NCBI GenBank assembly: GCA_028288285.1 | Contig: JAQBNZ010000074.1 | Location: forward strand, 1 to 35,629 | Direction: 5' to 3' | Length of the DNA stretch: 35,629 nucleotides | From: Mucilaginibacter sp. | Lineage (GTDB): Bacteria > Bacteroidota > Bacteroidia > Sphingobacteriales > Sphingobacteriaceae | In this document: in pieces, positions 8,489 through 17,465 of the stretch | Layout of the letters: every line of letters starts with the position of its first letter | How positions within the stretch are numbered: position 1 is the first letter of the stretch | Notes under the pieces: generated by a model | What the model was told of the DNA's origin: nothing | Seen by the model: the letters and a program-made list of their open reading frames with translations, nothing else | The model's database searches: none | Translations under genes and position numbers: made by a program

Positions 8489-8528
8489 ACAAACATTCGC
8501 AACTACTACAGTACTTCCGAATGTTTGT
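8489..8528 (+). terminator. Inverted repeat after MBL gene, possible terminator
   Basis: Perfect 11-bp arms ACAAACATTCG (8489-8499) and CGAATGTTTGT (8518-8528) flank an 18-base loop, 18 bases after the operon stop. No clear T-run follows, so it may stabilise the mRNA end rather than terminate alone. It lies between convergent genes. Confidence 0.45.
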
Positions 8529-8655
8529 GAAAGAGAATTTTAAAAGAAATAAAATCCAGAAGACAATTACTTTTGGCCGTGTTTAATTTTTTTATAAGCA
8601 GGAGCTAAATGTCTTGTAATTAAAACAAAGGATTCATTCTAAAACATAAATAGGG

Positions 8656-11376
8656 TTAATCGTCGGTATCTTTACCGGCTAAATTAACGGGATAAGTTTT
8701 ATTACCTTTTGCGGCAAACCATAATATACGATTCATAATATCATCATTTCCACCATCTATGTGGTCATACTCTGGCCTCAAAGAAAGTTTGGCATAATAT
8801 AATGATGCTCCCTTAAGTGAAGCAATTTTGGGGTTTATTTGGTTGATAGCTATGCGGTTGTTTAAGCTTTTATAGGGAGCTGTTATTGTCCTTTCACTAA
8901 AGCAGTTAAACATTGGCAAAGCTGTAGCATCCATAATATTCATTGGCGGTATACCCAGTATTTGTTCAATTGACCTTACCATGCTCACCTGGTTGTAATT
9001 AGTGCTCACTTTTCTTTGCAAAACACTGTACGGACTAATAACAAAACCAGTTGTACGATAAGCAGAAACATGATCCCAGCCAGCTTGCGAATCATCTTCA
9101 GTAACAAATATTACAGTATTTTTCCAAAAACGGCTTTTTGATACAGCTTCAACAATGCGGCCCAGTGCCAAATCATTATCAGCCACCATGGCGTTAGGAG
9201 TAGGGAGGCCAGGCCTTGTACCAACCGTATGATCTGCTGACAGGGCCATCACCATTAACTGTGGCAAGGCGTCGCCGGGTTGCTTTTCATAATCATTTAA
9301 TTCTTTTATAAATGCTGATGCTCGCAATTGTTCATTAATACGATGCTCATCAGATCCCGGAAAATTTTGTGACAGCATTGGCCGCACCCTTGATATGGTA
9401 CTTGTGTTAATGAACTTGAACGGCTTACCAGCCTTATAGTCATTATAGATTGATGTCCAGGTTTGCTTATTATCAAAATGCGGGGCACACGCCTCACCAT
9501 AAATTTTTACGGTTTTGCCATGGTCGGCTGCATTGTTCCATATAAAACCACTGCTTCCATAAACCAGTGCATCTTCCTGCACGTGAGGGTAGCTGCGGAA
9601 CCACGCCCTTACACTTTTTTCAACATAGTCGGTTACCATTGCAGCATCTGTCCACTGGTGTCCTTCAGCAGAGCACTTACCTGATGCGTAATAATTATCA
9701 AGCAATAAATATTTACGGGCAAGATTATGCTGGTTTGGCGTAATACTATCGCCATAAATACAAAGTGATTTGGCTCCGTTACCTTCGGGCATGTCACCCA
9801 ACACCTGGTCATATGTACGGTTCTCTTTAATAATGTAAAGTACATGTTTAAAAACAGATGGTTCACCAATCCGCTCGGGCATAGGCTTAGGTGCCACATT
9901 CCTGCGTGGGAGTAAGCGCGCTATTTCTTGTCTAAAGGTCAAATTTAGGTCCTTAACGCGGTTGGTATAGCGTTGTAAAGTTTCCTCATCAGGAATTTGA
10001 ATTAATGATACTGTAGCTTTTTGATGGTGAGAGTTGTATGATTCTACCTCGTTAGCTCCGGGCCAGTCGCCTTTACTCATTTCGTTGCTACTTACCCGCG
10101 CACCTTCACCTTCTAAATTGGTAACAAAAAGATTGTTGCCATCTATTGCTAATCCACCAGGATAAGCTTCGGTAGGGATAAATCCTTTTACATTACTTTC
10201 TCCCAAACCTTTAATGGCTGCTTTTTTACCAAGTTTTACAACAGCAACTGCGTTATCCATGCCATTTGCTACATACAAAATTGTGCCATCGGCATTTATG
10301 GCTAAAGCATTTGGGGTATCGCCCACAAAACTTTTTTTACCGGGCATTAGTTTTACTGATATGGTATCAACATTTTGCAAATTACCGGCTGATATAATGG
10401 ATACCATATCGCTGTTGCCATTGGCAACGTATACAAATTGCTCATCGGCACTGCTAATAACCGCGTTTGGATGCAGACCAACGGTAATCTCTTTAATTAT
10501 AGAACCATTATTCAAGTTAAATACCGATACAGTACCCATTAAAGTGCCTCCCGTTTTAGGGTTTATATAGGTTTTTCCGTAAGGCACGCCAGCGGTTTCT
10601 TTATTAAGAGTATCTGTTGGTTGCGGGCCAGCCCAGTTGCTTACAAAGGCTTTGTTTTGTGCAATTACCAATCCATAGGGCGCAATACCTGTGGGTTTTG
10701 TCCAAACAGTTTTATTGGTAGCTAAATCTATTTTAACTAATTGATTATTGCCATTTAATACTACATACAGGTAATTATTACCATTTTCTGTATTGATAGC
10801 TATCTCATTTGGCAAAGCCATAGGTGATGGACTTTCTGGTTTAAACTCTGTAGTATTAATAATACTGATTTTGTTATTATCCAACATTGCCTGGAATACA
10901 CATGAGCGTGAATCTTTGCCTTTAGCCAGCGCGGCACTCCAAAATATGTGCACCTGGTTATTAAGTTTTACAACTTTAAGCCCGGAATAGGTGCTCATTA
11001 ATCCTTTGTATTTTGCGTCCTGGTCATATGTCCACCGGGCAGTAACCTTTTGTTTAAGGGTATCTATTATTGCAATACCATATCTGTCTTCAACGGCTAT
11101 GCAAGCTGTACCAGCAATAAGTTTAACATCCATACTGTGGTTTTCCATTGCAGGATCACCAAATCTAATTACCTTACCTACAGGGTTTATCAACCGGTTG
11201 TAGGGCATCATTACCGGTAATAGTTTATTGGTAAGAGTGCTATCATCATATGGATGATGCATATTTAGCTGATCATTATCAGCTCTGCTTTTTTTATCAA
11301 TAATAGAATTGCAAGCTGATAAAAATAAGATGGCACCTACAGTAATCAATAATATTGGGCAAGTTTTTGAACGCAT
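8656..11376 (-). CDS. Lipoprotein fusing a YncE-like propeller to an alkaline-phosphatase-family phosphoesterase
   Basis: The protein has 906 residues. A lipoprotein signal with lipobox LSAC puts the lipidated Cys at 22. Residues of about 90-450 form propeller blades (for example VSVFNLNNGSIIKEITVG, FVYVANGNSDMVSII, ILYVANGMDNAVAVVKLG). The C-terminal half carries the phosphoesterase/phospholipase-C family signature IIKENRTYDQVLGDM, in which Glu-Asn are metal ligands, and a later TEDDSQAGWDHVSAYRT metal or catalytic segment. This is the bifunctional YncE/alkaline phosphatase architecture known in Bacteroidetes. It should be anchored in the periplasm or on the surface and hydrolyse phosphate esters, with unknown substrate. 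It is transcribed alone, divergent from the YdcF-like gene, with a spacer of about 250 bases. Confidence 0.85.
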   Translation of the reverse strand: MRSKTCPILLITVGAILFLSACNSIIDKKSRADNDQLNMHHPYDDSTLTNKLLPVMMPYNRLINPVGKVIRFGDPAMENHSMDVKLIAGTACIAVEDRYGIAIIDTLKQKVTARWTYDQDAKYKGLMSTYSGLKVVKLNNQVHIFWSAALAKGKDSRSCVFQAMLDNNKISIINTTEFKPESPSPMALPNEIAINTENGNNYLYVVLNGNNQLVKIDLATNKTVWTKPTGIAPYGLVIAQNKAFVSNWAGPQPTDTLNKETAGVPYGKTYINPKTGGTLMGTVSVFNLNNGSIIKEITVGLHPNAVISSADEQFVYVANGNSDMVSIISAGNLQNVDTISVKLMPGKKSFVGDTPNALAINADGTILYVANGMDNAVAVVKLGKKAAIKGLGESNVKGFIPTEAYPGGLAIDGNNLFVTNLEGEGARVSSNEMSKGDWPGANEVESYNSHHQKATVSLIQIPDEETLQRYTNRVKDLNLTFRQEIARLLPRRNVAPKPMPERIGEPSVFKHVLYIIKENRTYDQVLGDMPEGNGAKSLCIYGDSITPNQHNLARKYLLLDNYYASGKCSAEGHQWTDAAMVTDYVEKSVRAWFRSYPHVQEDALVYGSSGFIWNNAADHGKTVKIYGEACAPHFDNKQTWTSIYNDYKAGKPFKFINTSTISRVRPMLSQNFPGSDEHRINEQLRASAFIKELNDYEKQPGDALPQLMVMALSADHTVGTRPGLPTPNAMVADNDLALGRIVEAVSKSRFWKNTVIFVTEDDSQAGWDHVSAYRTTGFVISPYSVLQRKVSTNYNQVSMVRSIEQILGIPPMNIMDATALPMFNCFSERTITAPYKSLNNRIAINQINPKIASLKGASLYYAKLSLRPEYDHIDGGNDDIMNRILWFAAKGNKTYPVNLAGKDTDD

Positions 11377-11627
11377 GTCAAAATGAAGTGAAAATTCAAA
11401 TTACAATATTTAAAATGATATTTACTGTTAAGAGATTGTTACATTATCTTAAATTCTAATAAAATTAATTAAAAGTAGTCACCATTTATCTAATTATTAT
11501 TACCATAAAGGTAAGTTCATGATCAGGCGCAATCCAGCAGCTTGCTTCATAGTTAATATAAAATTATAATAATCTTAATCTGTAGTTTATATCTAAAAGC
11601 TTCTTTTTGCACTTTATTATATCATTG
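11377..11627. other. Divergent promoter region, phosphoesterase / YdcF-like gene
   Basis: This AT-rich spacer of about 250 bases lies between outward-facing genes. I see no reading frame, no clear inverted repeat and no full TAnnTTTG promoter on either strand. It must hold both start signals. Confidence 0.4.
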
Positions 11628-12878
11628 ATGAAAGCTATTTTAATATCAATCTTTTTTTTCCTGGCTATTGGAGAAACCTTTGCTCAAAGCTTACAGCCAG
11701 ATCCACACTATAAGTTAGTTACGGCAGGTAATTGGGTAAAATCAAAAAACTATTACCTGCTTACTTTATTTGAACAGGATAAAGAGGTAAGTACCCTGCT
11801 TAAAAATGATGTGCTGCTTGCAAAGCTTACCCAGGCAAAAGTTAATGCACTGCAAACCTCGCTCACCAATTGTAAAGACGCTTTATGTTTGCCAGAGCAA
11901 CTTAAATTTACAAATGAAGATATACAAGCAGTAAGTATGCGTTTAACTGCTTTATATAAAAGCGGTAATGCTTTAGATCGCCTTGTTAAAATGCATCTTA
12001 TACCATCGGGCACTTATATTTTGTACAAAAACTCAACACCTGCCCAACTGCTGGTAAAAGCCTGGGAGCAAGATGCCGCTGCTGTAAATTATGCCATAGA
12101 TGTGTATGCCGAAGGTAAAAAACCTAACTATCCGGCAATAGATTCAATAAGTTTTAAAACCACCGCTAAGGCTTATTACACTTTAATGTATGATTGTTCT
12201 GCAGTGGTATTGGATGATGTTAAAAATACGCACTTGTTTTTTGAACCGGCATTACAGGCGGCCCTAACATACCTGGAGATTAATGAAAGGCAAGACCCTG
12301 CAAATTATGAGCCTATGGCAGCTACAGTAAATAAAGCTGCTTTTGATAGAGTTAAACTAATTAAATGGGATCAATATCCATATTCTCACATACTTGTACC
12401 TGGCGCCGGGCCTGATAATTTAATAACGCCCCTAAGTGGCGAAGGGATGTTGCGCTGCCGGCTCGCTGCTACACAATACCGTGCAGGCAAGGCACCTTAT
12501 GTAGTTGTTTCTGGAGGGAATGCACATCCGTTTAAAACTAAAAACAACGAGGCGCTGGAGATGAAAGTTTATTTAATGAAAAAGCTGCACATCCCAGAGA
12601 ATGCTATTATTATAGAACCACATGCACGGCATACTACAACTAATATACGTAACGATGCAAGGCTGATATTCAGGTATGGTATACCATTTACCAAGCCAGG
12701 GTACATTGTGACCGATAAATCGCAGACAGATTTTATTATGACAATGGATAGCAGGTGTGAAAAGGAACTTAAATATGTGCCTTATAAACTGGGTAAACGC
12801 ATTTCTGAAACGGAATTGGAGTTTTACCCGCTTATTGAATCATTACAAATTGATGCGGATGAGCCGTTAGATCCATAG
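11628..12878 (+). CDS. Exported YdcF/SanA-like (DUF218) protein
   Basis: I chose the ATG at 11628 (416 residues) because it opens on a clean signal peptide, MKAILISIFFFLAIGETFAQ. A TTG seven codons upstream would only lengthen the N-terminus. An alpha-helical N-terminal half of about 240 residues has no motif I know. The C-terminal part is a DUF218 domain: YSHILVPGAGPD, then AATQYRAGKAPYVVVSGGNAHP and IIIEPHARHTTTNIRNDA, matching the glycine-rich and acidic positions of the YdcF family. Family members are linked to envelope or peptidoglycan metabolism, though the reaction is unsettled. The next gene begins 7 bases after the stop, so the two form an operon. Confidence 0.75.
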   Translation: MKAILISIFFFLAIGETFAQSLQPDPHYKLVTAGNWVKSKNYYLLTLFEQDKEVSTLLKNDVLLAKLTQAKVNALQTSLTNCKDALCLPEQLKFTNEDIQAVSMRLTALYKSGNALDRLVKMHLIPSGTYILYKNSTPAQLLVKAWEQDAAAVNYAIDVYAEGKKPNYPAIDSISFKTTAKAYYTLMYDCSAVVLDDVKNTHLFFEPALQAALTYLEINERQDPANYEPMAATVNKAAFDRVKLIKWDQYPYSHILVPGAGPDNLITPLSGEGMLRCRLAATQYRAGKAPYVVVSGGNAHPFKTKNNEALEMKVYLMKKLHIPENAIIIEPHARHTTTNIRNDARLIFRYGIPFTKPGYIVTDKSQTDFIMTMDSRCEKELKYVPYKLGKRISETELEFYPLIESLQIDADEPLDP

Positions 12879-12885
12879 CGATATT

Positions 12886-13761
12886 ATGAGAAATAAAATT
12901 ATTTCAATAATAGCAGTAGCCATAGTAGTGTTTTGTGCTTTTGTAAGTGCGAAATTTGAAACCAAACTTGTTCGCGCAATAACCATCGACTCATTGGGCG
13001 CATGCCAGGGGATATCTTACCAAAACGGACGGATCTTTTTGTATGGAGATAGAGAAGTAGGTATGATACGTGAATTTAAAATACTGAACGATAGCCTCGT
13101 TTATCAGCATAAGGAGGTAAAACTTACTCAGAATGGCCAGGATGTGATTAACCATCCAACCGGAATAGCTTATAATGGAAGCGACCCCACTTTTATAGGA
13201 AACTCAATTAAGCTTAATGCAGAAGGTACAAAATGGAGAGCAGTGATCTATTGTGTAAACTGGAAAGGATTATTACAAAGCGGTACACTTGATGGGAACC
13301 TTATAAATACCATAGAGGATGATGCTTGTATACAAGGCACCCGCCCCGAGTATGTAAAATATAATAACAAATGGTATGTTGCTACTGCAGATTATGGCGA
13401 CCATGGCAACGAAGTAAGATTGTATGACCCTGAAAAATTAAAGAAGGCATCAAAAACAAGTGAAGAGGGAGTTGTATTTAAAAAGTTCATTTGTACTGCA
13501 TGGGTGCAAAACTTGCACTGGATAGCCAGTAAGGGAATTTTAGTGTTAGTTCAAAATAAGATAGAAGGGCGTCAATGGCGGTTAACTTATATTGATTTGA
13601 AAAAATCTATTGAAACCGGTAAGCAAGAGGTAATTAATCAGGTAGATACTATTGACAGGCCCGATGAACTGGAAGGATTTTCTTTTATTGGCGATGAAAA
13701 AAACGGGATTGCAATTACCTCATCGCGCAAAAGCAATGTTAATCTTACTACCACCCAATAG
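12886..13761 (+). CDS. Exported protein of unknown function, probable beta-propeller
   Basis: The protein has 291 residues and starts 7 bases after the YdcF-like gene. The N-terminus (MRNKIISIIAVAIVVFCAFVSA) is a signal peptide or anchor. The rest alternates short strands with loops (GISYQNGRIFLYGDRE, PTGIAYNGSDPTFIGNS, RPEYVKYNNKWYVATADYGDHGNEVRLYDPEKL, DELEGFSFIGDEKNGIAI), as expected of a propeller. The spacing resembles SdiA-regulated or phytase-esterase-like propellers, but I cannot assign it. It may handle the same substrate as the neighbouring propeller/phosphoesterase. It is followed by a terminator at 13787. Confidence 0.7.
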   Translation: MRNKIISIIAVAIVVFCAFVSAKFETKLVRAITIDSLGACQGISYQNGRIFLYGDREVGMIREFKILNDSLVYQHKEVKLTQNGQDVINHPTGIAYNGSDPTFIGNSIKLNAEGTKWRAVIYCVNWKGLLQSGTLDGNLINTIEDDACIQGTRPEYVKYNNKWYVATADYGDHGNEVRLYDPEKLKKASKTSEEGVVFKKFICTAWVQNLHWIASKGILVLVQNKIEGRQWRLTYIDLKKSIETGKQEVINQVDTIDRPDELEGFSFIGDEKNGIAITSSRKSNVNLTTTQ

Positions 13762-14129
13762 TAACTGATAGTTAATGAATTAAATGAAATGCCTGGTATA
13801 ATACCGGGCATTTTTATTTTAAGTTAATAAAAACTTAACCTTATAGTATCCTTCGCTTAAGATAGCGGGTGTATTTTTGTTGCGAGGATTTCAATGTTAG
13901 TTGTCTATAATTAACATTTCTTCAAGAGAATGTAATGATTCTTTTTAAAATAATAATACTGCGTAACTTCTTAAATATCAGTGCCTATGTAAAATTCACA
14001 TAAACGTCAAATGTAGGGCAATAAATAAAACCGCATGAATGCGCTAACATTCACACGGTATAAATAATTGTCAATAACTCAAAAAGTGGTCGAATACTTA
14101 GTGTCATCTTCTTACAATCATTTAATAAT
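13762..14129. other. Intergenic region upstream of SusC
   Basis: This 368-base spacer contains the terminator at 13787-13820 and then about 300 bases without a reading frame. TATTTTTG at 13872-13879 matches the Bacteroidetes -7 box but has no TTG at the right distance. An imperfect inverted repeat (CCGCATGAATG ... CATTCACACGG) lies at about 14030-14058. No anti-sigma/ECF regulator gene sits nearby, although such pairs often control SusC. Confidence 0.5.
13787..13820 (+). terminator. Rho-independent terminator after the YdcF-like operon
   Basis: The left arm AAATGCCTGGTAT (13787-13799) pairs with ATACCGGGCATTT (13801-13813) with one G-T wobble, and is followed by TTATTTT. It begins 26 bases after the stop at 13761. 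Confidence 0.85.
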
Positions 14130-17100
14130 ATGAATATAAACAATACTCATGATCTTTTGGCTCGGTTTTATGTAAAACCATTTTTAATTTTGCTGATCAT
14201 GATGCAGGCGTTTTCATCTAACGCTGCAACTTCTCATAAAATTCTCAACCTGGCAGTCCAGGTATCCGGTACTGTTACCGATGAAAATAACCAACCTTTA
14301 CCAGGGGTAAATGTGCGCGTTAAAAATACTACTCAGGGTACCACTACAGATGTTAATGGTAAATACACTATATCTGCAGACCGGGGCGCCACATTAGTTT
14401 ATACTTTTATTGGGTACATTCCGCAAGAAGTTCCGGTAGCGAATGCCGGTACTATAAACATAAAATTAAAGCCTCAGGCAAACATGCTTAATGAGGTAGT
14501 TGCTATCGGTTATCAAACTATACGTAAAAGTGATGTTACCGGTGCAATTTCAAGTGTTAAATCAAGCGACCTGAATTTATCAGCTCCTACTTTAGGGCAG
14601 GCCCTGGTTGGTAAAATAGCGGGGGTACAAGTATCACAAACAAGTGGTTCGCCATACCAAAGCACTAAAATAAGGGTACGTGGTGTAGGCTCTTTCAATG
14701 CCAGTTCAGATCCCTTGTATGTAATAGATGGATATCCTGCCGGTAATGACGTTTATATTAATCCTAATGACGTGGAGAGTATAGATGTTTTAAAGGATGC
14801 CGCATCTGCAGCCATATATGGTTCTCGTGCATCTGGAGGGGTGGTGCTTATTACTACCAAGCGTGGTAAAGACGGCAAAGGTAAGTTTGAATACGATGTA
14901 CAAACAGGTATAAATCAACTGGCCAAAAAAGTAAATCTGCTCAATTCAGACCAAGCCGCTCAATTACTTATTGATGGCCGTAACAATGCATACCATGATT
15001 TATGGGTAAATACCGGACATGTTTGGAATGATGCCATGTATTCTGACCCAAATGCTACCCGTATTGCTAACGTTGGTAGTGCTGGTAGTGTTAGTATCCC
15101 TACAGACTTGTATAATTTTGGTTCGCAATCGCTTATTCACCAAACCGTAAATACCGACTGGCAGGATCAATTATACCGTAATGCTTTTTTTCAAAAGCAT
15201 AATCTGTCATTTTCAGGGGCCTCAAACGGTATTCGTTATTTTGTAAGCGGTGGATATCAAAACCAGGAAGGTATCATTCTCAATTCTGGTCAGGAACGTT
15301 ATAATTTCCGTACTAATATTGATGGTGATGTAAGCAAAAAACTGCACGTAGGTGCCAATATTTCTTATACACAAAATATAAACAAGGAAACACAGGAAGG
15401 GCGTTTTGACCACGGGCCTATTTTGGGCGCATTGATTTATATGCCTTATTTTCCAGCTTATAACGCCGATGGTTCATTGGCTACCAATGCCGAGGCAGCG
15501 CAGGCAGCTGCATATGGTTATCAAAGTATAGAAAATCCGCTGGCACTGGCTACACGTACCCAAATTAACCGTAAAGGTTACCGCGGTACTTATAATGCAA
15601 ACGCTACTTACACCATTTTGCCGGGCTTTAGTGCTAAAGTAAATTTAGGTACGCAAACTTATAATGAAAAGTACGACTATTATTTGCCTACCACTCTGAG
15701 CAGCGGAGCGTTTCCTCCGGGTTCAACTCAGGCAATTGCAGCAGCAACAGCAGCAGCTCAAACCACGAACCTGGTAGATCAGCTGGGCGAATTCACACTT
15801 AATTATAACAAGCAATTAGGTAAGCATCATTTCGATGTTTTGGCAGGTTACTCCGCTCAAAAAACAAGCACTGATATTACAAGTCTTTATGCCAGGGGTT
15901 TTCAAAATGATTACATTCCCCAAATTACAAATAAGGGAGCTGATCCAAGTAACCTTACCTTGGTTACACCAACAAATCCAGCACCTGGCTACGGGCTTGT
16001 ACCAACAGGTAGATCTGTATACACCCTGCTTTCTTACTTAGGGCGTATCAATTACAACTATGATAATAAGTATTTTTTAACTGGCTCATTCCGTGCAGAT
16101 GGTTCATCGAGGTTTGGCCCGCTTAATAAATATGGTTATTTCCCTTCGGTAGCGGCCGGTTGGAATGTTTCGCAAGAGCCATTTTACAATAATTTCCTTG
16201 GCGATCAGTCTACCGTTAAATTACGTGCAAGCTGGGGACTTAGTGGTAACTATAATATAGGTAACTACAATACACAGCAAACGCTTGCCAGTCCTACGGG
16301 TGCGGTTTTTGGTAATAACACTATTACAACTGCTACTTATGCGAACGGTATTCAAGATCAAAAACTAAGCTGGGAATCAACTTCGCAATATAATTTTGGT
16401 GCAGATATAGGTTTATTTAAAGGACGCCTATCTGTTATAGCAAATTATTATCTGAGCTATTCTTATAACCTGCTGTTCGCCCAGCCTATATCAGCTATAT
16501 CAGGCAGTACTGTTATATTAACCAACCTCAAAGATTCTAAGATCCGTAACAGCGGGTTTGATTTTCAATTGGACGGACGTGTTATAAGGGCTAAAGATTT
16601 TACGTTTAATTTAAGTGGTAATATCTCTATAAACCGTAATAAGGTAGTTAAATTACCGAGTAACAACACCATTATTGTTAATGGAGCTGAACGCACTTAC
16701 CCAACCAATATTACGCAACAGGGGCAGCCTGTTGGTATGTTTTACGGGTATAAAGTTGGCGGTATAATTACTGCAGATAATCTGGGCAAAACAGCTCCTT
16801 CTGCATCATCTACCAACCCGGCCAAAATAGGCGATCTGTATTTTGTTGATACCAATAAAGATGGTGTAATTAACGATGCCGATAAAACAGTAATAGGTAC
16901 GCCTTATGCCGATTTTACTTATGGCTTTGCCTTAAACACCACTTACAAACGCTTTGATTTAGCGGCAGCCTTTAACGGTTCGCACGGTAACCAGGTACTT
17001 GATGGGCAGGATTATTATCTGTATAACATGGAAGGATCTGGTAACCAGTATGCCGATGTTGCCAACAGATACCGTAATGCTGCAAACCCCGGTAATGGTA

Positions 17101-17444
17101 CAGTTTACCGCGCATCACGCGGTGGTACGCAAAGTAACAGCACCCGCCTTTCAACCTTTTACCTGCAAGATGGATCGTTTCTGCGTTGTAACAACATCAC
17201 TTTAGGTTATACACTGCCCGATTTTGTAAAGAATAAATTAGGTATAAGTAGTGCTCGCATATTTGGCAGCGTTGTTAATGCTTTCACCATTACTAAATAC
17301 AAAGGTTACAATCCCGAGGTTGACTATAATTATTCAAGCGGTGCATCTAACAACACGCAGAACCCTAACCTTGCGCCGGGTATAGACTATGGAGTATACC
17401 CATTGGTACGTTCCTTTAACTTGGGCTTAAATGTTACTTTTTAA
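14130..17444 (+). CDS. SusC/RagA-family TonB-linked outer-membrane transporter
   Basis: The protein has 1104 residues, a normal length for the family. A signal peptide ends near SSNAATS. A carboxypeptidase-regulatory-like domain follows (VSGTVTDENNQPLPGVNVRVKNT, about 47-125). The TonB-box-like segment VVAIGYQTIRKSDVTGAIS leads into the plug, with RVRGVGSFNASSDPLYVIDGYP and DVLKDAASAAIYGSRASGGVVLITTKRG. The rest is the 22-strand barrel, ending FNLGLNVTF with the expected terminal Phe. It lacks the extra N-terminal STN domain seen in anti-sigma-coupled members, so FecR-type signalling is unlikely. SusD follows by 21 bases and forms the lid of the transporter. The substrate is probably a glycan or peptide. 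Confidence 0.97.
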   Translation: MNINNTHDLLARFYVKPFLILLIMMQAFSSNAATSHKILNLAVQVSGTVTDENNQPLPGVNVRVKNTTQGTTTDVNGKYTISADRGATLVYTFIGYIPQEVPVANAGTINIKLKPQANMLNEVVAIGYQTIRKSDVTGAISSVKSSDLNLSAPTLGQALVGKIAGVQVSQTSGSPYQSTKIRVRGVGSFNASSDPLYVIDGYPAGNDVYINPNDVESIDVLKDAASAAIYGSRASGGVVLITTKRGKDGKGKFEYDVQTGINQLAKKVNLLNSDQAAQLLIDGRNNAYHDLWVNTGHVWNDAMYSDPNATRIANVGSAGSVSIPTDLYNFGSQSLIHQTVNTDWQDQLYRNAFFQKHNLSFSGASNGIRYFVSGGYQNQEGIILNSGQERYNFRTNIDGDVSKKLHVGANISYTQNINKETQEGRFDHGPILGALIYMPYFPAYNADGSLATNAEAAQAAAYGYQSIENPLALATRTQINRKGYRGTYNANATYTILPGFSAKVNLGTQTYNEKYDYYLPTTLSSGAFPPGSTQAIAAATAAAQTTNLVDQLGEFTLNYNKQLGKHHFDVLAGYSAQKTSTDITSLYARGFQNDYIPQITNKGADPSNLTLVTPTNPAPGYGLVPTGRSVYTLLSYLGRINYNYDNKYFLTGSFRADGSSRFGPLNKYGYFPSVAAGWNVSQEPFYNNFLGDQSTVKLRASWGLSGNYNIGNYNTQQTLASPTGAVFGNNTITTATYANGIQDQKLSWESTSQYNFGADIGLFKGRLSVIANYYLSYSYNLLFAQPISAISGSTVILTNLKDSKIRNSGFDFQLDGRVIRAKDFTFNLSGNISINRNKVVKLPSNNTIIVNGAERTYPTNITQQGQPVGMFYGYKVGGIITADNLGKTAPSASSTNPAKIGDLYFVDTNKDGVINDADKTVIGTPYADFTYGFALNTTYKRFDLAAAFNGSHGNQVLDGQDYYLYNMEGSGNQYADVANRYRNAANPGNGTVYRASRGGTQSNSTRLSTFYLQDGSFLRCNNITLGYTLPDFVKNKLGISSARIFGSVVNAFTITKYKGYNPEVDYNYSSGASNNTQNPNLAPGIDYGVYPLVRSFNLGLNVTF

Positions 17445-17465
17445 AATAAAAAAGAAATTAAAAAG

